From GCA-002697625 sp002697625 (GTDB lineage Bacteria > Bacteroidota > Bacteroidia > Flavobacteriales > BACL11), in the NCBI GenBank assembly GCA_964004625.1, contig CAXFOB010000014.1:1-26131 (forward strand): 26,131 nucleotides of DNA. Direction: 5' to 3'. Positions 1 through 7,929 of the stretch are shown piece by piece. The position numbers were made by a program, and so were the translations under genes. The notes under the pieces are model-generated. The model searched no databases and was not told the origin of the DNA. It saw only the letters and a list, made by a program, of their open reading frames with translations. The stretch's first letter is position 1. Each line of letters starts with the position of its first letter.

Positions 1-38
1 AAAACAGTAACACCTTCTATATATTTATCTTTAATCAA

Positions 39-197
39 TTATTTATGACCTATTTCATCAGAAACAGTTAATCTTTTTCTGCCTTTAGCTCTTCTTCTAG
101 ATAAAACCTTTTGTCCATCTTTATCAGACATTCTATCCATAAAACCGTGCTTATTCTTTCTTTTTCTGTTTGATGGTTGAAACGTTCTTTTTGGCAT
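39..197 (-). CDS. rpmH: Large ribosomal subunit protein bL34
   Basis: This 52-residue protein, too short for usual ORF cut-offs, reads MPKRTFQPSNRKRKNKHGFM at its N-terminus and ends in ...SDEIGHK before a TAA stop. The MPKRTFQPSxRKRxxxHGF signature followed by the basic RRRAKGRKRL stretch is diagnostic for bL34, a small Arg/Lys-rich protein of the 50S subunit. It is slightly longer than the 44-46 residues of Proteobacteria; C-terminal extension is usual in Bacteroidota. The start is the ATG at 197, about 27 nt downstream of a TATATTTG -7 box at 225-232. The gene is divergent from the DUF6787 gene and no downstream partner can be identified in the 38 bases left before the window edge. Confidence 0.97.
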   Translation of the reverse strand: MPKRTFQPSNRKRKNKHGFMDRMSDKDGQKVLSRRRAKGRKRLTVSDEIGHK

Positions 198-224
198 AAC
201 TTTAAATCTTTATTAGTTGGTCGG

Positions 225-232
225 CAAATATA
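225..232 (-). promoter_or_regulatory. -7 promoter box of rpmH
   Basis: Read on the minus strand this is TATATTTG, an exact match to the Bacteroidota -7 consensus TAnnTTTG. Transcription would start near 217-220, giving a leader of about 20 nt. No convincing TTTG -33 element is visible upstream; the DNA there is poly(A)-rich. Confidence 0.65.
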
Positions 233-340
233 ATCTTTTTTTTTATTTCAGAACATTTATAATTTTATTTTTATAAAAAAGGATAAAGTAGTAAATTCAA
301 TAAAATCCAAATCATAAATATACTATTTATTTTAAAGTTC

Positions 341-348
341 TATTTTTG
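341..348 (+). promoter_or_regulatory. -7 promoter box of the DUF6787 gene
   Basis: TATTTTTG matches TAnnTTTG and ends only 4 nt before the ATG at 353. Since transcription usually starts about 5-8 nt after this box, the mRNA would be leaderless or almost so. No -33 TTTG is evident. Confidence 0.5.
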
Positions 349-352
349 TTGA

Positions 353-664
353 ATGAATAAACTCAAAGAAAAATGGGGAATCAGATCTAACTTTCAATTC
401 TTTATTATTTTAGTAGTGTTTTCAATTACAGGATCCATTGCTGTATTAATTGCAAAACCTTTACTCAATCTAGTTGGATTAGAAAAGGAAGTGATTTCTC
501 CTTGGTTATTTTGGCCTATTCGAATCTTTATCATTTTTCCTATTTATCAAATACTAATCGTAATTATTGGAGCTTTGTTTGGTCAATTTCAATTTTTCTG
601 GAATTTCCAAAAGAAAATGCTTGTTGGTTTGGGATTTAAACAATTTATAGAAAAAAACAAGTAA
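353..664 (+). CDS. DUF6787 family small membrane protein
   Basis: This 103-residue protein has a short basic N-terminus (MNKLKEKWGI), a hydrophobic segment at about 15-38, and a second at about 52-75 (WPIRIFIIFPIYQILIVI), followed by the motif GALFGQFQFFWNFQKKM and a basic tail. This layout, with the GQF.FF..F.KKM signature, matches a Bacteroidota family of unknown function (DUF6787). It is predicted to be an inner-membrane protein with both termini cytoplasmic. It is monocistronic and its stop lies 1 nt from the converging stop of mnmA. The family assignment comes from recall of the motif, not from a search. No function is known. Confidence 0.75.
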   Translation: MNKLKEKWGIRSNFQFFIILVVFSITGSIAVLIAKPLLNLVGLEKEVISPWLFWPIRIFIIFPIYQILIVIIGALFGQFQFFWNFQKKMLVGLGFKQFIEKNK

Positions 665-665
665 T

Positions 666-1754
666 CTATTTACGTTTTATAAAACCTCCACCTACTACAT
701 CATTACCTTCATAAAAAACAGCCGATTGTCCTGGAGCTATCCCCTCTACTTTATGGTGAAATGTTACTTTTATATCTCCATCATCATTACTTAATACTGA
801 CTCCTCTCCTGAATGTTTATATCTTACTTTTGTAACAGTGTACAAACCATCTGGAATAGTATCGTATTTTACTAAATTCACATTCCTAACCGTCATTTCT
901 AACTCTTTTAAGTCTTCTTTAGTTCCTACTACAACTGTATTTTTATCAGGGTTAATCCCTATTACATAGGTAGGGTTTTTACCTAAAGAAACTCCTAGTT
1001 TTCTCTGGCCAATTGTGTAAAAAGGATATCCATCATGTTTCCCGACAACTTCACCTGTTTTGGTTATAAAATTACCTCCACTCACCTTTTCTTCTAAACC
1101 TTCTACTCTCCTCTTAAGGAATCCTCTATAGTCGTTATCTGGTATAAAACAAATTTCATAACTCTCACTTTTATTAGCGAGTTCCACATATCCTCTATCT
1201 AAAGCCATTTGCTTAATATCTTTTTTATGATATTTCCCCATAGGAAAAATGGTTCTTTTTAAACAAGATTGTGAAAGTCCCCATAACACATAAGATTGAT
1301 CCTTACTCTCATCTAAACCTTTAGAAACCACATATCTTCCATTCTCTTCTCTTACTTGAGCATAATGACCCGTGGCTATATAATCGCAATCTAACATATC
1401 TGCTCTTTTCAGAAGTGCTTCCCATTTTATATGTGTATTACACAAAACACATGGGTTAGGAGTTCTTCCTGCAATATACTCATCTACAAAATTATCAATT
1501 ATAAAATCGCCAAATTCTTCTCTTATATCTAATATCATATGAGGAAAACCACAATCTACAGCAAGTTGTCTTGCGTCATTTATGGAATCTAAACTACAGC
1601 ATCCTGTTTCTTTTTTATTTCCACCAGAAGATTCATAATCCCAAGTCTTCATAGTAATCCCAATAACTTCATATCCCTCCTCATGAAGTAATAAAGATGC
1701 TATGGTACTATCAATACCACCACTCATAGCCATTAAAACCTTTCCTTTACTCAT
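666..1754 (-). CDS. mnmA: tRNA-specific 2-thiouridylase MnmA
   Basis: This 362-residue enzyme makes the 2-thio group of 2-thiouridine at position 34 of Lys, Glu and Gln tRNAs, activating U34 with ATP and accepting sulfur as a persulfide. The N-terminal PP-loop is SGGIDST (residues 11-17; SGGVDSS is more usual). The catalytic pair is Cys102 in NPCVLCN and Cys202 in SYEICFIP. TGHYA (about 128-132) and GQRKLG are also conserved. The C-terminal beta-barrel ends with APGQSAVFYEGNDVVGGGFI, as expected for full-length MnmA. It is the last gene of the glycosyltransferase operon and overlaps the preceding YwqK-like gene by 8 nt (ATGAGTAA), suggesting translational coupling. No frameshift or missing key residue is seen. 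Confidence 0.97.
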   Translation of the reverse strand: MSKGKVLMAMSGGIDSTIASLLLHEEGYEVIGITMKTWDYESSGGNKKETGCCSLDSINDARQLAVDCGFPHMILDIREEFGDFIIDNFVDEYIAGRTPNPCVLCNTHIKWEALLKRADMLDCDYIATGHYAQVREENGRYVVSKGLDESKDQSYVLWGLSQSCLKRTIFPMGKYHKKDIKQMALDRGYVELANKSESYEICFIPDNDYRGFLKRRVEGLEEKVSGGNFITKTGEVVGKHDGYPFYTIGQRKLGVSLGKNPTYVIGINPDKNTVVVGTKEDLKELEMTVRNVNLVKYDTIPDGLYTVTKVRYKHSGEESVLSNDDGDIKVTFHHKVEGIAPGQSAVFYEGNDVVGGGFIKRK

Positions 1755-2394
1755 GTATAATTGTATCTAAATCTCCAGATTCGTTATAGTATTTCCACTC
1801 TCCCACTCTGATTCCATCTTCATAGAAACCTTCAAAAAATACAGATCCATCTACATTATATGAAATATAGGACCCATCTAAAGTTCCATTTTTATTTGTT
1901 GCTTTTACGCTCAATTTTCCATTTATATAGTATTGACGGAATGTTCCTTCCTCAATTCCCTCTCTCCATTGTTTTACAATATAAATATCTCCAGATTCAT
2001 AATATGTTTTTCTTAATCCATGAAACTCGCCTTCTTTATACTGTTCTGATAAAACTAACACACTATCCTCATTGAAGTAATGCCATGTACTATCCTTCAT
2101 CTTGTTTACATACAATCCAGAAGCTCTTATATTACCATTTTTATAATAAATATGAGTAGCTGCTGCTTTACCTTCATGAAAAAACTCTTTTTTAGCTTTT
2201 AACTCTCCTGTTTTGTAATAAAACTTCCACAATCCTTGTTCAATACCATCATTAAAAGTTCCATTGTATTTTATTGATCCATCTTCATACCAATCTTGCC
2301 ATTCCCCTTGTTTCAAACCATTCTGATCAATCATGTTTTGGGAGTTCGCTAAGATAAAACCAAATAAAAATAACAGGGTAAGTATCTTCTTCAT
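1747..2394 (-). CDS. YwqK/MORN-like repeat protein, exported
   Basis: The chosen start is the ATG at 2394, giving 215 residues. An in-frame ATG at 2445 would lie inside the upstream glycosyltransferase gene, whereas the start at 2394 opens a clear signal peptide, MKKILTLLFLFGFILANSQN. The mature part is about seven tandem repeats of roughly 22-24 residues with the pattern G.W..YY.DG.....G.Y..G (GEWQDWYEDGSIKYNGTF, GLWKFYYKTGELKA, GTFRQYYINGKLSV, GEWKYYNESG), the hallmark of the MORN/YwqK repeat family. Databases often label these 'toxin-antitoxin system YwqK family antitoxin', but nothing here suggests a toxin partner. It is probably a periplasmic or surface beta-repeat protein. Its ATG shares one base with the stop of the GT4 gene. 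Confidence 0.85.
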   Translation of the reverse strand: MKKILTLLFLFGFILANSQNMIDQNGLKQGEWQDWYEDGSIKYNGTFNDGIEQGLWKFYYKTGELKAKKEFFHEGKAAATHIYYKNGNIRASGLYVNKMKDSTWHYFNEDSVLVLSEQYKEGEFHGLRKTYYESGDIYIVKQWREGIEEGTFRQYYINGKLSVKATNKNGTLDGSYISYNVDGSVFFEGFYEDGIRVGEWKYYNESGDLDTIIHE

Positions 2395-3527
2395 TATAAT
2401 TGATTTTTTATTAAATTTTCTATTCCTTTTACTAGTTCCTTCCATGTAAATCTCTTTTTTTCTTTCTTAGTATTTTCAGAAAATTCAACTTCCTTTTCCT
2501 CATTATAGAAATCTACAATACTATCTACAATTTCAGATATATTTATATCGCAAACATAACCCACTTTATTGTGTGGAACAATTTCTGCAAGACCACCAAC
2601 ATTAGTTACCAACATTGGTCTCTCAAAATGATATGCAATCTGAGTAACACCACTTTGTGTTGCTGTTCTATAAGTTTGAGTAATCATATCAGATGCACAG
2701 AAATAATTTTTAACATCTTCTTCCTGTATAAAATCACTTCTCAAGATTACATAATCTGAAATATTTAACTCTTCTATTTTTGAAATATACTCCTCCTTAT
2801 TTTCATAAAACTCGCCAGCAACAATTAGTTTCACACCTAAATCCTGAATTCTTTTATCTGCCATTACCTCTAACATAATATCTAATCCCTTATACTTTCT
2901 TACAAAACCAAAAAACAAAAGATATTTTCCATCACTGTCTAATCCTATTTTCTGTCTTGCAGATTCTTTCTCTACTATCTCTCCAAAAGAATCGTAAATA
3001 GGGTGAGGAATAAAGATTTTCTCTATTGTATCAGTAAATTTTGATAAATCATCTAAAACAGAAGCAGATAATGCTAAAAAGGCATCACATTTTGAAATAA
3101 AATATTTAGTTAAAATAGAATCACCTATTCTTTTTTCATGAGGAATTATATTATCCGTAATTGCAAAAATCTTAGTTGTTTTTCCTAAAAATTTAGCAAT
3201 AGTACCAAGTGCAGGAGCCATAAAAGGAATCCAATACCTAATAATAACATAATCCGGATTTTCTTTTCTGATACTTCTTGCTACTTTAAACCAATTAAAT
3301 GGGTTTATAGAATTTATAGCAGGAAGAATCTCTATATTCTCTGGAGGACACCCATTTTCGTATTGTGTTTTTCCTGGAAATAAAAAAGAAGGATATTGTA
3401 ACGAAAATGAATATATTGTAACATCTGCTCCTTGTTTCTTATATTCTACTGCAAGAGAGTTGTTAAAATGTGCAATCCCACCTCTGTATGGAAAAGCAGG
3501 ACCAATTATAATAACTTTCCTGTTCAA
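2394..3527 (-). CDS. GT4-family glycosyltransferase
   Basis: This 377-residue protein has the two-Rossmann (GT-B) plan. The N-terminal half starts VIIIGPAFPYRGGIAHFN, with the glycine-rich acceptor loop; the C-terminal half has LLFFGFVRKYKGLDIMLE (about 205-222), the start of the Glycos_transf_1 domain, and the nucleotide-sugar site region SGVTQIAYHFERPMLVTNVG followed by GLAEIV. No signal peptide or membrane helix is seen, so it is a cytosolic or peripheral membrane enzyme. Donor and acceptor sugars cannot be told from sequence. It lies 3 nt after the GT2 gene and shares one base with the next start, so the two transferases are almost certainly co-translated and may act on the same lipid-linked glycan (inference). 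Confidence 0.88.
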   Translation of the reverse strand: MNRKVIIIGPAFPYRGGIAHFNNSLAVEYKKQGADVTIYSFSLQYPSFLFPGKTQYENGCPPENIEILPAINSINPFNWFKVARSIRKENPDYVIIRYWIPFMAPALGTIAKFLGKTTKIFAITDNIIPHEKRIGDSILTKYFISKCDAFLALSASVLDDLSKFTDTIEKIFIPHPIYDSFGEIVEKESARQKIGLDSDGKYLLFFGFVRKYKGLDIMLEVMADKRIQDLGVKLIVAGEFYENKEEYISKIEELNISDYVILRSDFIQEEDVKNYFCASDMITQTYRTATQSGVTQIAYHFERPMLVTNVGGLAEIVPHNKVGYVCDINISEIVDSIVDFYNEEKEVEFSENTKKEKKRFTWKELVKGIENLIKNQL

Positions 3528-3530
3528 AAT

Positions 3531-4478
3531 TTAAATCTCTTTTTCTATTTGATAATTATTTCTTTCCTGAGCATTTCTAGAAATAAGTTCTCCTATAAAA
3601 CCAGCCAAGAACAACTGTACCCCAATTATCATAGAAGTTAATGCAATATAAAAACCAGACATATTTGCAATGTTTTCAGCTTTTATATCATTAAACATTG
3701 CATATACTTTATAACCACCTATATAAGAAAAAAGTACAAACCCTATTAGGAACATTAAGGATCCAATTACTCCAAAAAAGTGCATTGGTTTTTTACCAAA
3801 TCTACTTACAAAAGTAATAGTCATTAAATCCAGAAAACCATTTAGAAAACGTTCCAAACCAAACTTTGTAACTCCATATTTTCTAGCTTGATGAATCACA
3901 ACCTTTTCTCCAATATTAGAAAAACCAACCCATTTTGCCATAACAGGGATGTATCGGTGCATTTCTCCATGAACCTCAACAGATTTTACCACTGTATTTT
4001 TGTAGGATTTTAAACCACAATTAAAGTCGTGAAGACGAATACCAGAAGCCTTTCGTGCTGCCCAATTAAACAATTTTGTAGGTATTGTTTTTGTAATAGG
4101 ATCGTATCTTTTTTGTTTCCAACCAGAAACTAAATCATAACCATCCGATATTATCATTTTGTATAATTCAGGAATTTCATCCGGACTATCTTGTAAATCT
4201 GCATCCATGGTGATAACAACATCACCTTTTGCTTTAGTAAATGCTACATTTAAAGCTGCAGATTTCCCATAATTTCTTCTGAATTTTGTTCCTTTTAAAT
4301 TAGGATTCTTAGATTTTAATTTTTCAATTACTTCCCATGACTTATCTTTACTTCCATCATCTATTAAAAGTACTTCATAAGAGAAGTTATTCTCTTTCAT
4401 CACCTTATCTATCCAAGAACACAATTCTGGAAGAGATTCTTCTTCATTAAATAAAGGTATTACTACAGAAATCTGCAT
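3531..4478 (-). CDS. GT2 polyprenol-phosphate glycosyltransferase-like protein
   Basis: This 315-residue protein has a GT-A domain beginning MQISVVIPLFNEEESLPEL. It contains LLIDDGSKDKSWEV and the metal/nucleotide-sugar motif DADLQDSPDEIP near residue 92, typical of the DPM1/ArnC/GtrB-like subgroup. Two C-terminal transmembrane segments follow (about 232-258 and 275-300), ending with GELISR, as in GtrB/ArnC-type enzymes that load a sugar on undecaprenyl phosphate at the inner membrane. Lipid carrier use is inferred from this architecture; the sugar is unknown. It follows the DUF4199 gene by 2 nt and precedes the GT4 gene by 3 nt. Confidence 0.92.
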   Translation of the reverse strand: MQISVVIPLFNEEESLPELCSWIDKVMKENNFSYEVLLIDDGSKDKSWEVIEKLKSKNPNLKGTKFRRNYGKSAALNVAFTKAKGDVVITMDADLQDSPDEIPELYKMIISDGYDLVSGWKQKRYDPITKTIPTKLFNWAARKASGIRLHDFNCGLKSYKNTVVKSVEVHGEMHRYIPVMAKWVGFSNIGEKVVIHQARKYGVTKFGLERFLNGFLDLMTITFVSRFGKKPMHFFGVIGSLMFLIGFVLFSYIGGYKVYAMFNDIKAENIANMSGFYIALTSMIIGVQLFLAGFIGELISRNAQERNNYQIEKEI

Positions 4479-4480
4479 AA

Positions 4481-5218
4481 TTAATTAGTTTTAATAAATT
4501 GTTCTTTTTTACGAACAAAAAGGGCTAATATAGCACAAAAAATGGAGTTCAGAAACAAAACTGGAATCAATAAAGCTATAAAATGAGATTTTGGTAATCC
4601 ATAACGTTTTAAATCTTGCCAAGACCTAACAGTTTGCAGAAGTGATCTCATATAGCTTACCTTATCAACAAATTCAGGTGGACAATCATCATAAGATCTT
4701 TGAGGTTCTCTTTTTGCTTTTTTTCTTAAATCTTCTGGGATTGGTCTATAGAAAGTACTATCTACATCATACCAACCATCTAAGTTTGACTCATCAACTC
4801 TAGCGTTTCCTTCAATAACTCCTTGCCTAATAGAATCGGGTATATTTAATTCTATCAACGCTACATCATAAATTTTCTGAGCTCTATTGAGATTTATTTC
4901 AATATAAGTATTTGGACTATAAACATTCCATAATCCAATTTTACCAACAGTTAATACCACAAATCCTAAAGCAGATATTATATATAACACCCTAAATGAA
5001 TCTTTAAAAGAAAATACATCATATTTGAAAGCAAATTCTTTTGACCATTTTACAAGTAAAAAGGTATAACCTATCAACCACAATAAACCAAATACCAAAA
5101 CAGAGTTTGTGGTACTCATATTTAATCCGTACATTAAATCTATTATCGGGAACAACATTAATACCAATCCTAGAATTAATCCCTTGTTCAATATAAATTC
5201 TTTTTCTTGTTTATCCAT
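4481..5218 (-). CDS. DUF4199-like membrane protein
   Basis: The ATG at 5218 (MDKQEKEFILNKGLILGLVL) is preferred to the one at 5242, because the -7 box at 5232-5239 lies between them. The product has 245 residues. Three hydrophobic segments are in the first 100 residues (about 9-28, 40-57 and 78-100) and a fourth is near the C-terminus (ALLIPVLFLNSIFCAILALF). A long hydrophilic region lies between them. The N-terminal topology and the position before a GT2 gene are usual for DUF4199 proteins of Bacteroidota. The loop makes it longer than a typical DUF4199 protein (about 170-180 residues), so the family assignment is tentative. It heads the operon that runs to mnmA. Function unknown. Confidence 0.65.
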   Translation of the reverse strand: MDKQEKEFILNKGLILGLVLMLFPIIDLMYGLNMSTTNSVLVFGLLWLIGYTFLLVKWSKEFAFKYDVFSFKDSFRVLYIISALGFVVLTVGKIGLWNVYSPNTYIEINLNRAQKIYDVALIELNIPDSIRQGVIEGNARVDESNLDGWYDVDSTFYRPIPEDLRKKAKREPQRSYDDCPPEFVDKVSYMRSLLQTVRSWQDLKRYGLPKSHFIALLIPVLFLNSIFCAILALFVRKKEQFIKTN

Positions 5219-5231
5219 AAAAAAATTTACG

Positions 5232-5239
5232 CAAATATA
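5232..5239 (-). promoter_or_regulatory. -7 promoter box of the DUF4199-GT2-GT4-YwqK-mnmA operon
   Basis: TATATTTG on the minus strand matches TAnnTTTG exactly and lies 13 nt before the ATG at 5218. It is divergent from the SRP RNA promoter, and both lie within about 80 bp. No internal promoter was noticed in the operon, where gene gaps are 3 nt or less. Confidence 0.65.
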
Positions 5240-5263
5240 CACAAAAATAGAAGTGATAAAATG

Positions 5264-5294
5264 TTTTGTAAAGAGAAGAATAATATTACTTTTG
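5264..5294 (+). promoter_or_regulatory. Promoter of the SRP RNA gene (-33 and -7 boxes)
   Basis: TTTTG at 5264-5268, an 18-nt spacer, then TACTTTTG at 5287-5294. This is the best full match in the window to the Bacteroidota sigma-ABfr promoter (TTTG, about 19 nt, TAnnTTTG). It predicts initiation near 5299-5302, exactly where the closing stem of the SRP RNA begins. Confidence 0.75.
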
Positions 5295-5299
5295 CCGAC

Positions 5300-5400
5300 A
5301 AGGGTAAGTCTTGTACGACCAGCTCCCTATGAACTCCCCCAGGACAGGAATGTAGCAAGGGTATTAGGTTGTAGCGGTGCGATATAAGTAGCTTACCCTT
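5300..5400 (+). ncRNA. ffs: Signal recognition particle RNA, small bacterial type (4.5S)
   Basis: The closing stem is AAGGGTAAG (5300-5308) pairing with CTTACCCTT (5392-5400), enclosing a single long hairpin. The apical part carries GGACAGGAATGTAGCAAGG (5342-5360), the Bacteroidota form of the conserved SRP domain IV loops bound by the M domain of Ffh, flanked by complementary C- and G-rich arms. The length of about 100 nt fits the small bacterial SRP RNA that lacks the Alu domain. It acts with Ffh and FtsY to deliver nascent membrane proteins. A strong promoter lies directly upstream. The exact ends are judged from the stem and could move a few bases. Confidence 0.95.
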
Positions 5401-5407
5401 ATTTATT

Positions 5408-7507
5408 TTAAGAAATTCTACTCCAATTATTCCTTTGCTTAGCATAAGGTAAATAGGTCCTTAGGATGTTTTTATTCTCCTCTTTCTCCAAATTTTCATC
5501 TTCTTCTAATAGTTTTATCGCTACTTTCCTTGCATATTCTAAGATATTAGTATCTTTTACCAAATCCGCAATTTGAAATTGTAAACTCCCCGACTGTTTT
5601 GTTCCCATCATATCTCCCGCCCCTCTCAATCTTAAATCCACCTCAGATATTTTAAATCCGTCAGAAGTTTCTACCATGGTTTTTAGCCGTTCTTTTCCTT
5701 CATTACTTACTTTGTTTCCACTCATCAAAACACAATAAGATTGCTCCGCACCCCTACCAACTCTACCTCTAAGTTGGTGCAACTGAGAAAGACCAAAACG
5801 CTCCGCACTTTCTATTACCATCACAGATGCATTTGGAACATTTACACCAACTTCAATAACAGTAGTAGCTACCATAATGTCCGTCAAACCTTCTACAAAT
5901 CGTTTCATTTCATATTCCTTATCTTCTGCCTTCATCTGTCCGTGAACTATCGAAACCTGGTAATCTGGCAATGGAAAATCTCTTTGTAAACTTTCAAATC
6001 CATCCATTAAATTTTTATAATCTAATTTTTCACTTTCTTTAATCAATGGGAAAACACAATATACCTGTCTCCCTAATTTAATCTGCTCTCTTACAAAACC
6101 TATCACTTTTAATCTATTAGAATCTGATCTCCATACAGTTTTTACTTCCTTTCTTCCAGGAGGCATTTCATCAATTACAGAAACCTCTAAATCTCCATAC
6201 AAAGTCATAGATAAAGTTCTAGGTATAGGTGTTGCTGTCATTACTAATACATGAGGAGGAAACTCATTTTTTTTCCAAAGTTTTGATCTTTGAGCTACTC
6301 CAAATCGATGCTGTTCATCTATTACTACCAATCCTAAATTCTTAAAAACTACATTATCCTCTAATAAAGCATGTGTGCCTATCAACAGATTTAAAGTTCC
6401 ACTTTCTAATTTTTCGTGTAAATCCTTTCTTGCTTTCGCCTTACTAGAACCCGTTAAAATTCCTATTTCCAGATTCATATCTTTAGTGAATTCAGAAAGT
6501 GTTTCTAAATGTTGTTGTGCTAAAATTTCTGTAGGAGCCATAATACAAGCCTGAAAATTGTTGTCTACCGCCATTAACATACTTAAAAAAGCTACCAGTG
6601 TTTTCCCACTTCCTACATCTCCTTGCAAAAGCCTATTCATCTGCGCATTTCCCTGCACATCCTTTCGTATTTCTTTTAGTACTCTTTTTTGTGCTCCAGT
6701 CAATTCGAAAGGTAAATGACTATTGTAAAATTCATTAAAATTATCTCCAATAATCGGAAACGGATATCCTTTAAGTTTCTTTGTTCGGATTAATTTAATT
6801 TTTAATAAATGTAATTGTAAAAAGAAAAACTCCTCAAACTTTAATCTTTTTTGAGCTCTGATAAAATCAGTATTGTTTTTAGGAAGATGAATATCAACCA
6901 AAGCCTTTTCTTTAGATGGTAAATTCAAATCTTTTATAATTTCATCAGATAGAGATTCTTGAATATCGTTTTTAAGAAAAGGGATCAGGTTTTTTATCAA
7001 TTTTAAAATACCCCTACTATTTAATCCTTTTGCAGATAATTTCTCAGAAGAATGATAGACTCCTTGTAATCCCACATGAGCTTTTTTATTGTAATCTTCA
7101 TATAAATCTACTTCTGGATGTACAATATTAAACCTATTTTTAAAGGAAGATGGCTTCCCAAAAACTAAATAATCTATATCCAATTTTAAACTACTTTTTA
7201 TCCACCTCACACCTTTAAACCAAACCAATTGAACAACTCCAGTATCATCTTGTAAATGAGCTACTAACCTTTTTGATCTTCCCTTTCCAACATCTTCAAA
7301 TCGAATAATTTTTCCTTTAATCTGAACAAATGGTAAGTCAGAATGTAAGTCCGAAACTTTAAACACTTTGCTTTTATCTATATATCTGAATGGAAAATAA
7401 TAGAGTAAATCTCTGTATGTGAAAATATTTAACTCCTTTTTTAGTAAGTCTGCCCTTGCAGGCCCTACCCCTTTCAGAAAATCAATAGATGTGCTTAAAA
7501 GTTCCAT
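5408..7507 (-). CDS. recG: ATP-dependent DNA helicase RecG
   Basis: This 699-residue protein matches the usual RecG length. The N-terminus has the FLKGVGPARADLLKKELNIF helix-hairpin-like motif, followed by the OB-fold wedge domain (about 60-170) that splits fork junctions. Helicase motif I is GDVGSGKT (about 296-303), motif II is DEQHRFG (about 397), motif III is MTATPIPRT, and motifs V/VI are TTVIEVGVNVPNA and QLRGRVGRG. The C-terminal TRG region has DLRLRGAGDMMGTKQSG. The enzyme remodels stalled replication forks and Holliday junctions. It is monocistronic, converges on the SRP RNA with 7 nt between the ends, and diverges from the DivIC-like gene. No good TAnnTTTG box was found in the 104 bp upstream. 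Confidence 0.98.
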   Translation of the reverse strand: MELLSTSIDFLKGVGPARADLLKKELNIFTYRDLLYYFPFRYIDKSKVFKVSDLHSDLPFVQIKGKIIRFEDVGKGRSKRLVAHLQDDTGVVQLVWFKGVRWIKSSLKLDIDYLVFGKPSSFKNRFNIVHPEVDLYEDYNKKAHVGLQGVYHSSEKLSAKGLNSRGILKLIKNLIPFLKNDIQESLSDEIIKDLNLPSKEKALVDIHLPKNNTDFIRAQKRLKFEEFFFLQLHLLKIKLIRTKKLKGYPFPIIGDNFNEFYNSHLPFELTGAQKRVLKEIRKDVQGNAQMNRLLQGDVGSGKTLVAFLSMLMAVDNNFQACIMAPTEILAQQHLETLSEFTKDMNLEIGILTGSSKAKARKDLHEKLESGTLNLLIGTHALLEDNVVFKNLGLVVIDEQHRFGVAQRSKLWKKNEFPPHVLVMTATPIPRTLSMTLYGDLEVSVIDEMPPGRKEVKTVWRSDSNRLKVIGFVREQIKLGRQVYCVFPLIKESEKLDYKNLMDGFESLQRDFPLPDYQVSIVHGQMKAEDKEYEMKRFVEGLTDIMVATTVIEVGVNVPNASVMVIESAERFGLSQLHQLRGRVGRGAEQSYCVLMSGNKVSNEGKERLKTMVETSDGFKISEVDLRLRGAGDMMGTKQSGSLQFQIADLVKDTNILEYARKVAIKLLEEDENLEKEENKNILRTYLPYAKQRNNWSRIS

Positions 7508-7599
7508 GAGGTAAAAATAAATACATTTTTTGATTTATTAGGAAATTAACAAATTTAGAAATTGAAATTTTTAACAATAAAATGAACTATTAAATCTCT

Positions 7600-7607
7600 T
7601 ATATTTG
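7600..7607 (+). promoter_or_regulatory. -7 promoter box of the DivIC-mutase operon
   Basis: TATATTTG matches TAnnTTTG and stands 4 nt before the ATG at 7612, predicting a leaderless or nearly leaderless mRNA. No TTTG is seen at the -33 distance. Confidence 0.55.
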
Positions 7608-7611
7608 CAAT

Positions 7612-7929
7612 ATGGTAAAACTAAAAGAATTCTATAATAAAATACCTTCCGCATTTAAAAATAAATTTTTTATTGTAGGGTTTTTATTTGTTATTTGGAT
7701 TACTTTTTTAGATGAAAACAACCTAATCTTATTAAATAATAGAATAAACACTCTACATGATAAGCAAGAGGAAATTGATAGTCTTAAAAATGAAATATCC
7801 GAAATAGAATTAAGACTTGAACGACTAAACAATAATCAAGATGAGTTAGAAAGATTTGCAAGAGAAAACTTTTTAATGAAAAAAGAAGGAGAAGACATCA
7901 TTATAATCAGAGAAAAAACAGATGAGTAA
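7612..7929 (+). CDS. Septum formation initiator, DivIC/FtsB family
   Basis: This 105-residue bitopic protein has a short basic cytoplasmic tail (MVKLKEFYNKIPSAFKNK), one transmembrane helix at about 19-36, and a coiled coil at about 43-85 with Leu/Ile heptads (LHDKQEEIDSLKNEISEIEL). It ends with the conserved ELERFARENFLMKKEGEDII, which fits the DivIC/FtsB C-terminal motif. In the division machinery this family pairs with FtsL and FtsQ/DivIB. The gene ends by overlapping the methylmalonyl-CoA mutase start by 8 nt (ATGAGTAA), an unexpected partner for a division gene. Start choice is limited: no other ATG precedes the transmembrane helix. Confidence 0.9.
   Translation: MVKLKEFYNKIPSAFKNKFFIVGFLFVIWITFLDENNLILLNNRINTLHDKQEEIDSLKNEISEIELRLERLNNNQDELERFARENFLMKKEGEDIIIIREKTDE

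Noticed and set aside
1..38. Open frame on the minus strand downstream of rpmH (TTG-started, reads LIKDKYIEGVTV)
   Set aside because: Only 12 codons are visible, the only start is TTG and no family can be recognised, so coding cannot be supported.
1747..2394. Antitoxin function for the YwqK-like protein
   Set aside because: The database label is misleading; the protein has a signal peptide and there is no toxin-like neighbour, only glycosyltransferases and mnmA.
2395..2445. 17-residue N-terminal extension of the YwqK-like protein
   Set aside because: It lies wholly inside the upstream glycosyltransferase gene and would bury the signal peptide.
5109..5445. Frames of 92 codons (+) and 72 codons (-) across 5227-5445
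   Set aside because: Both run through the SRP RNA gene and flanking promoters; the RNA structure and conserved SRP loop explain this DNA better.
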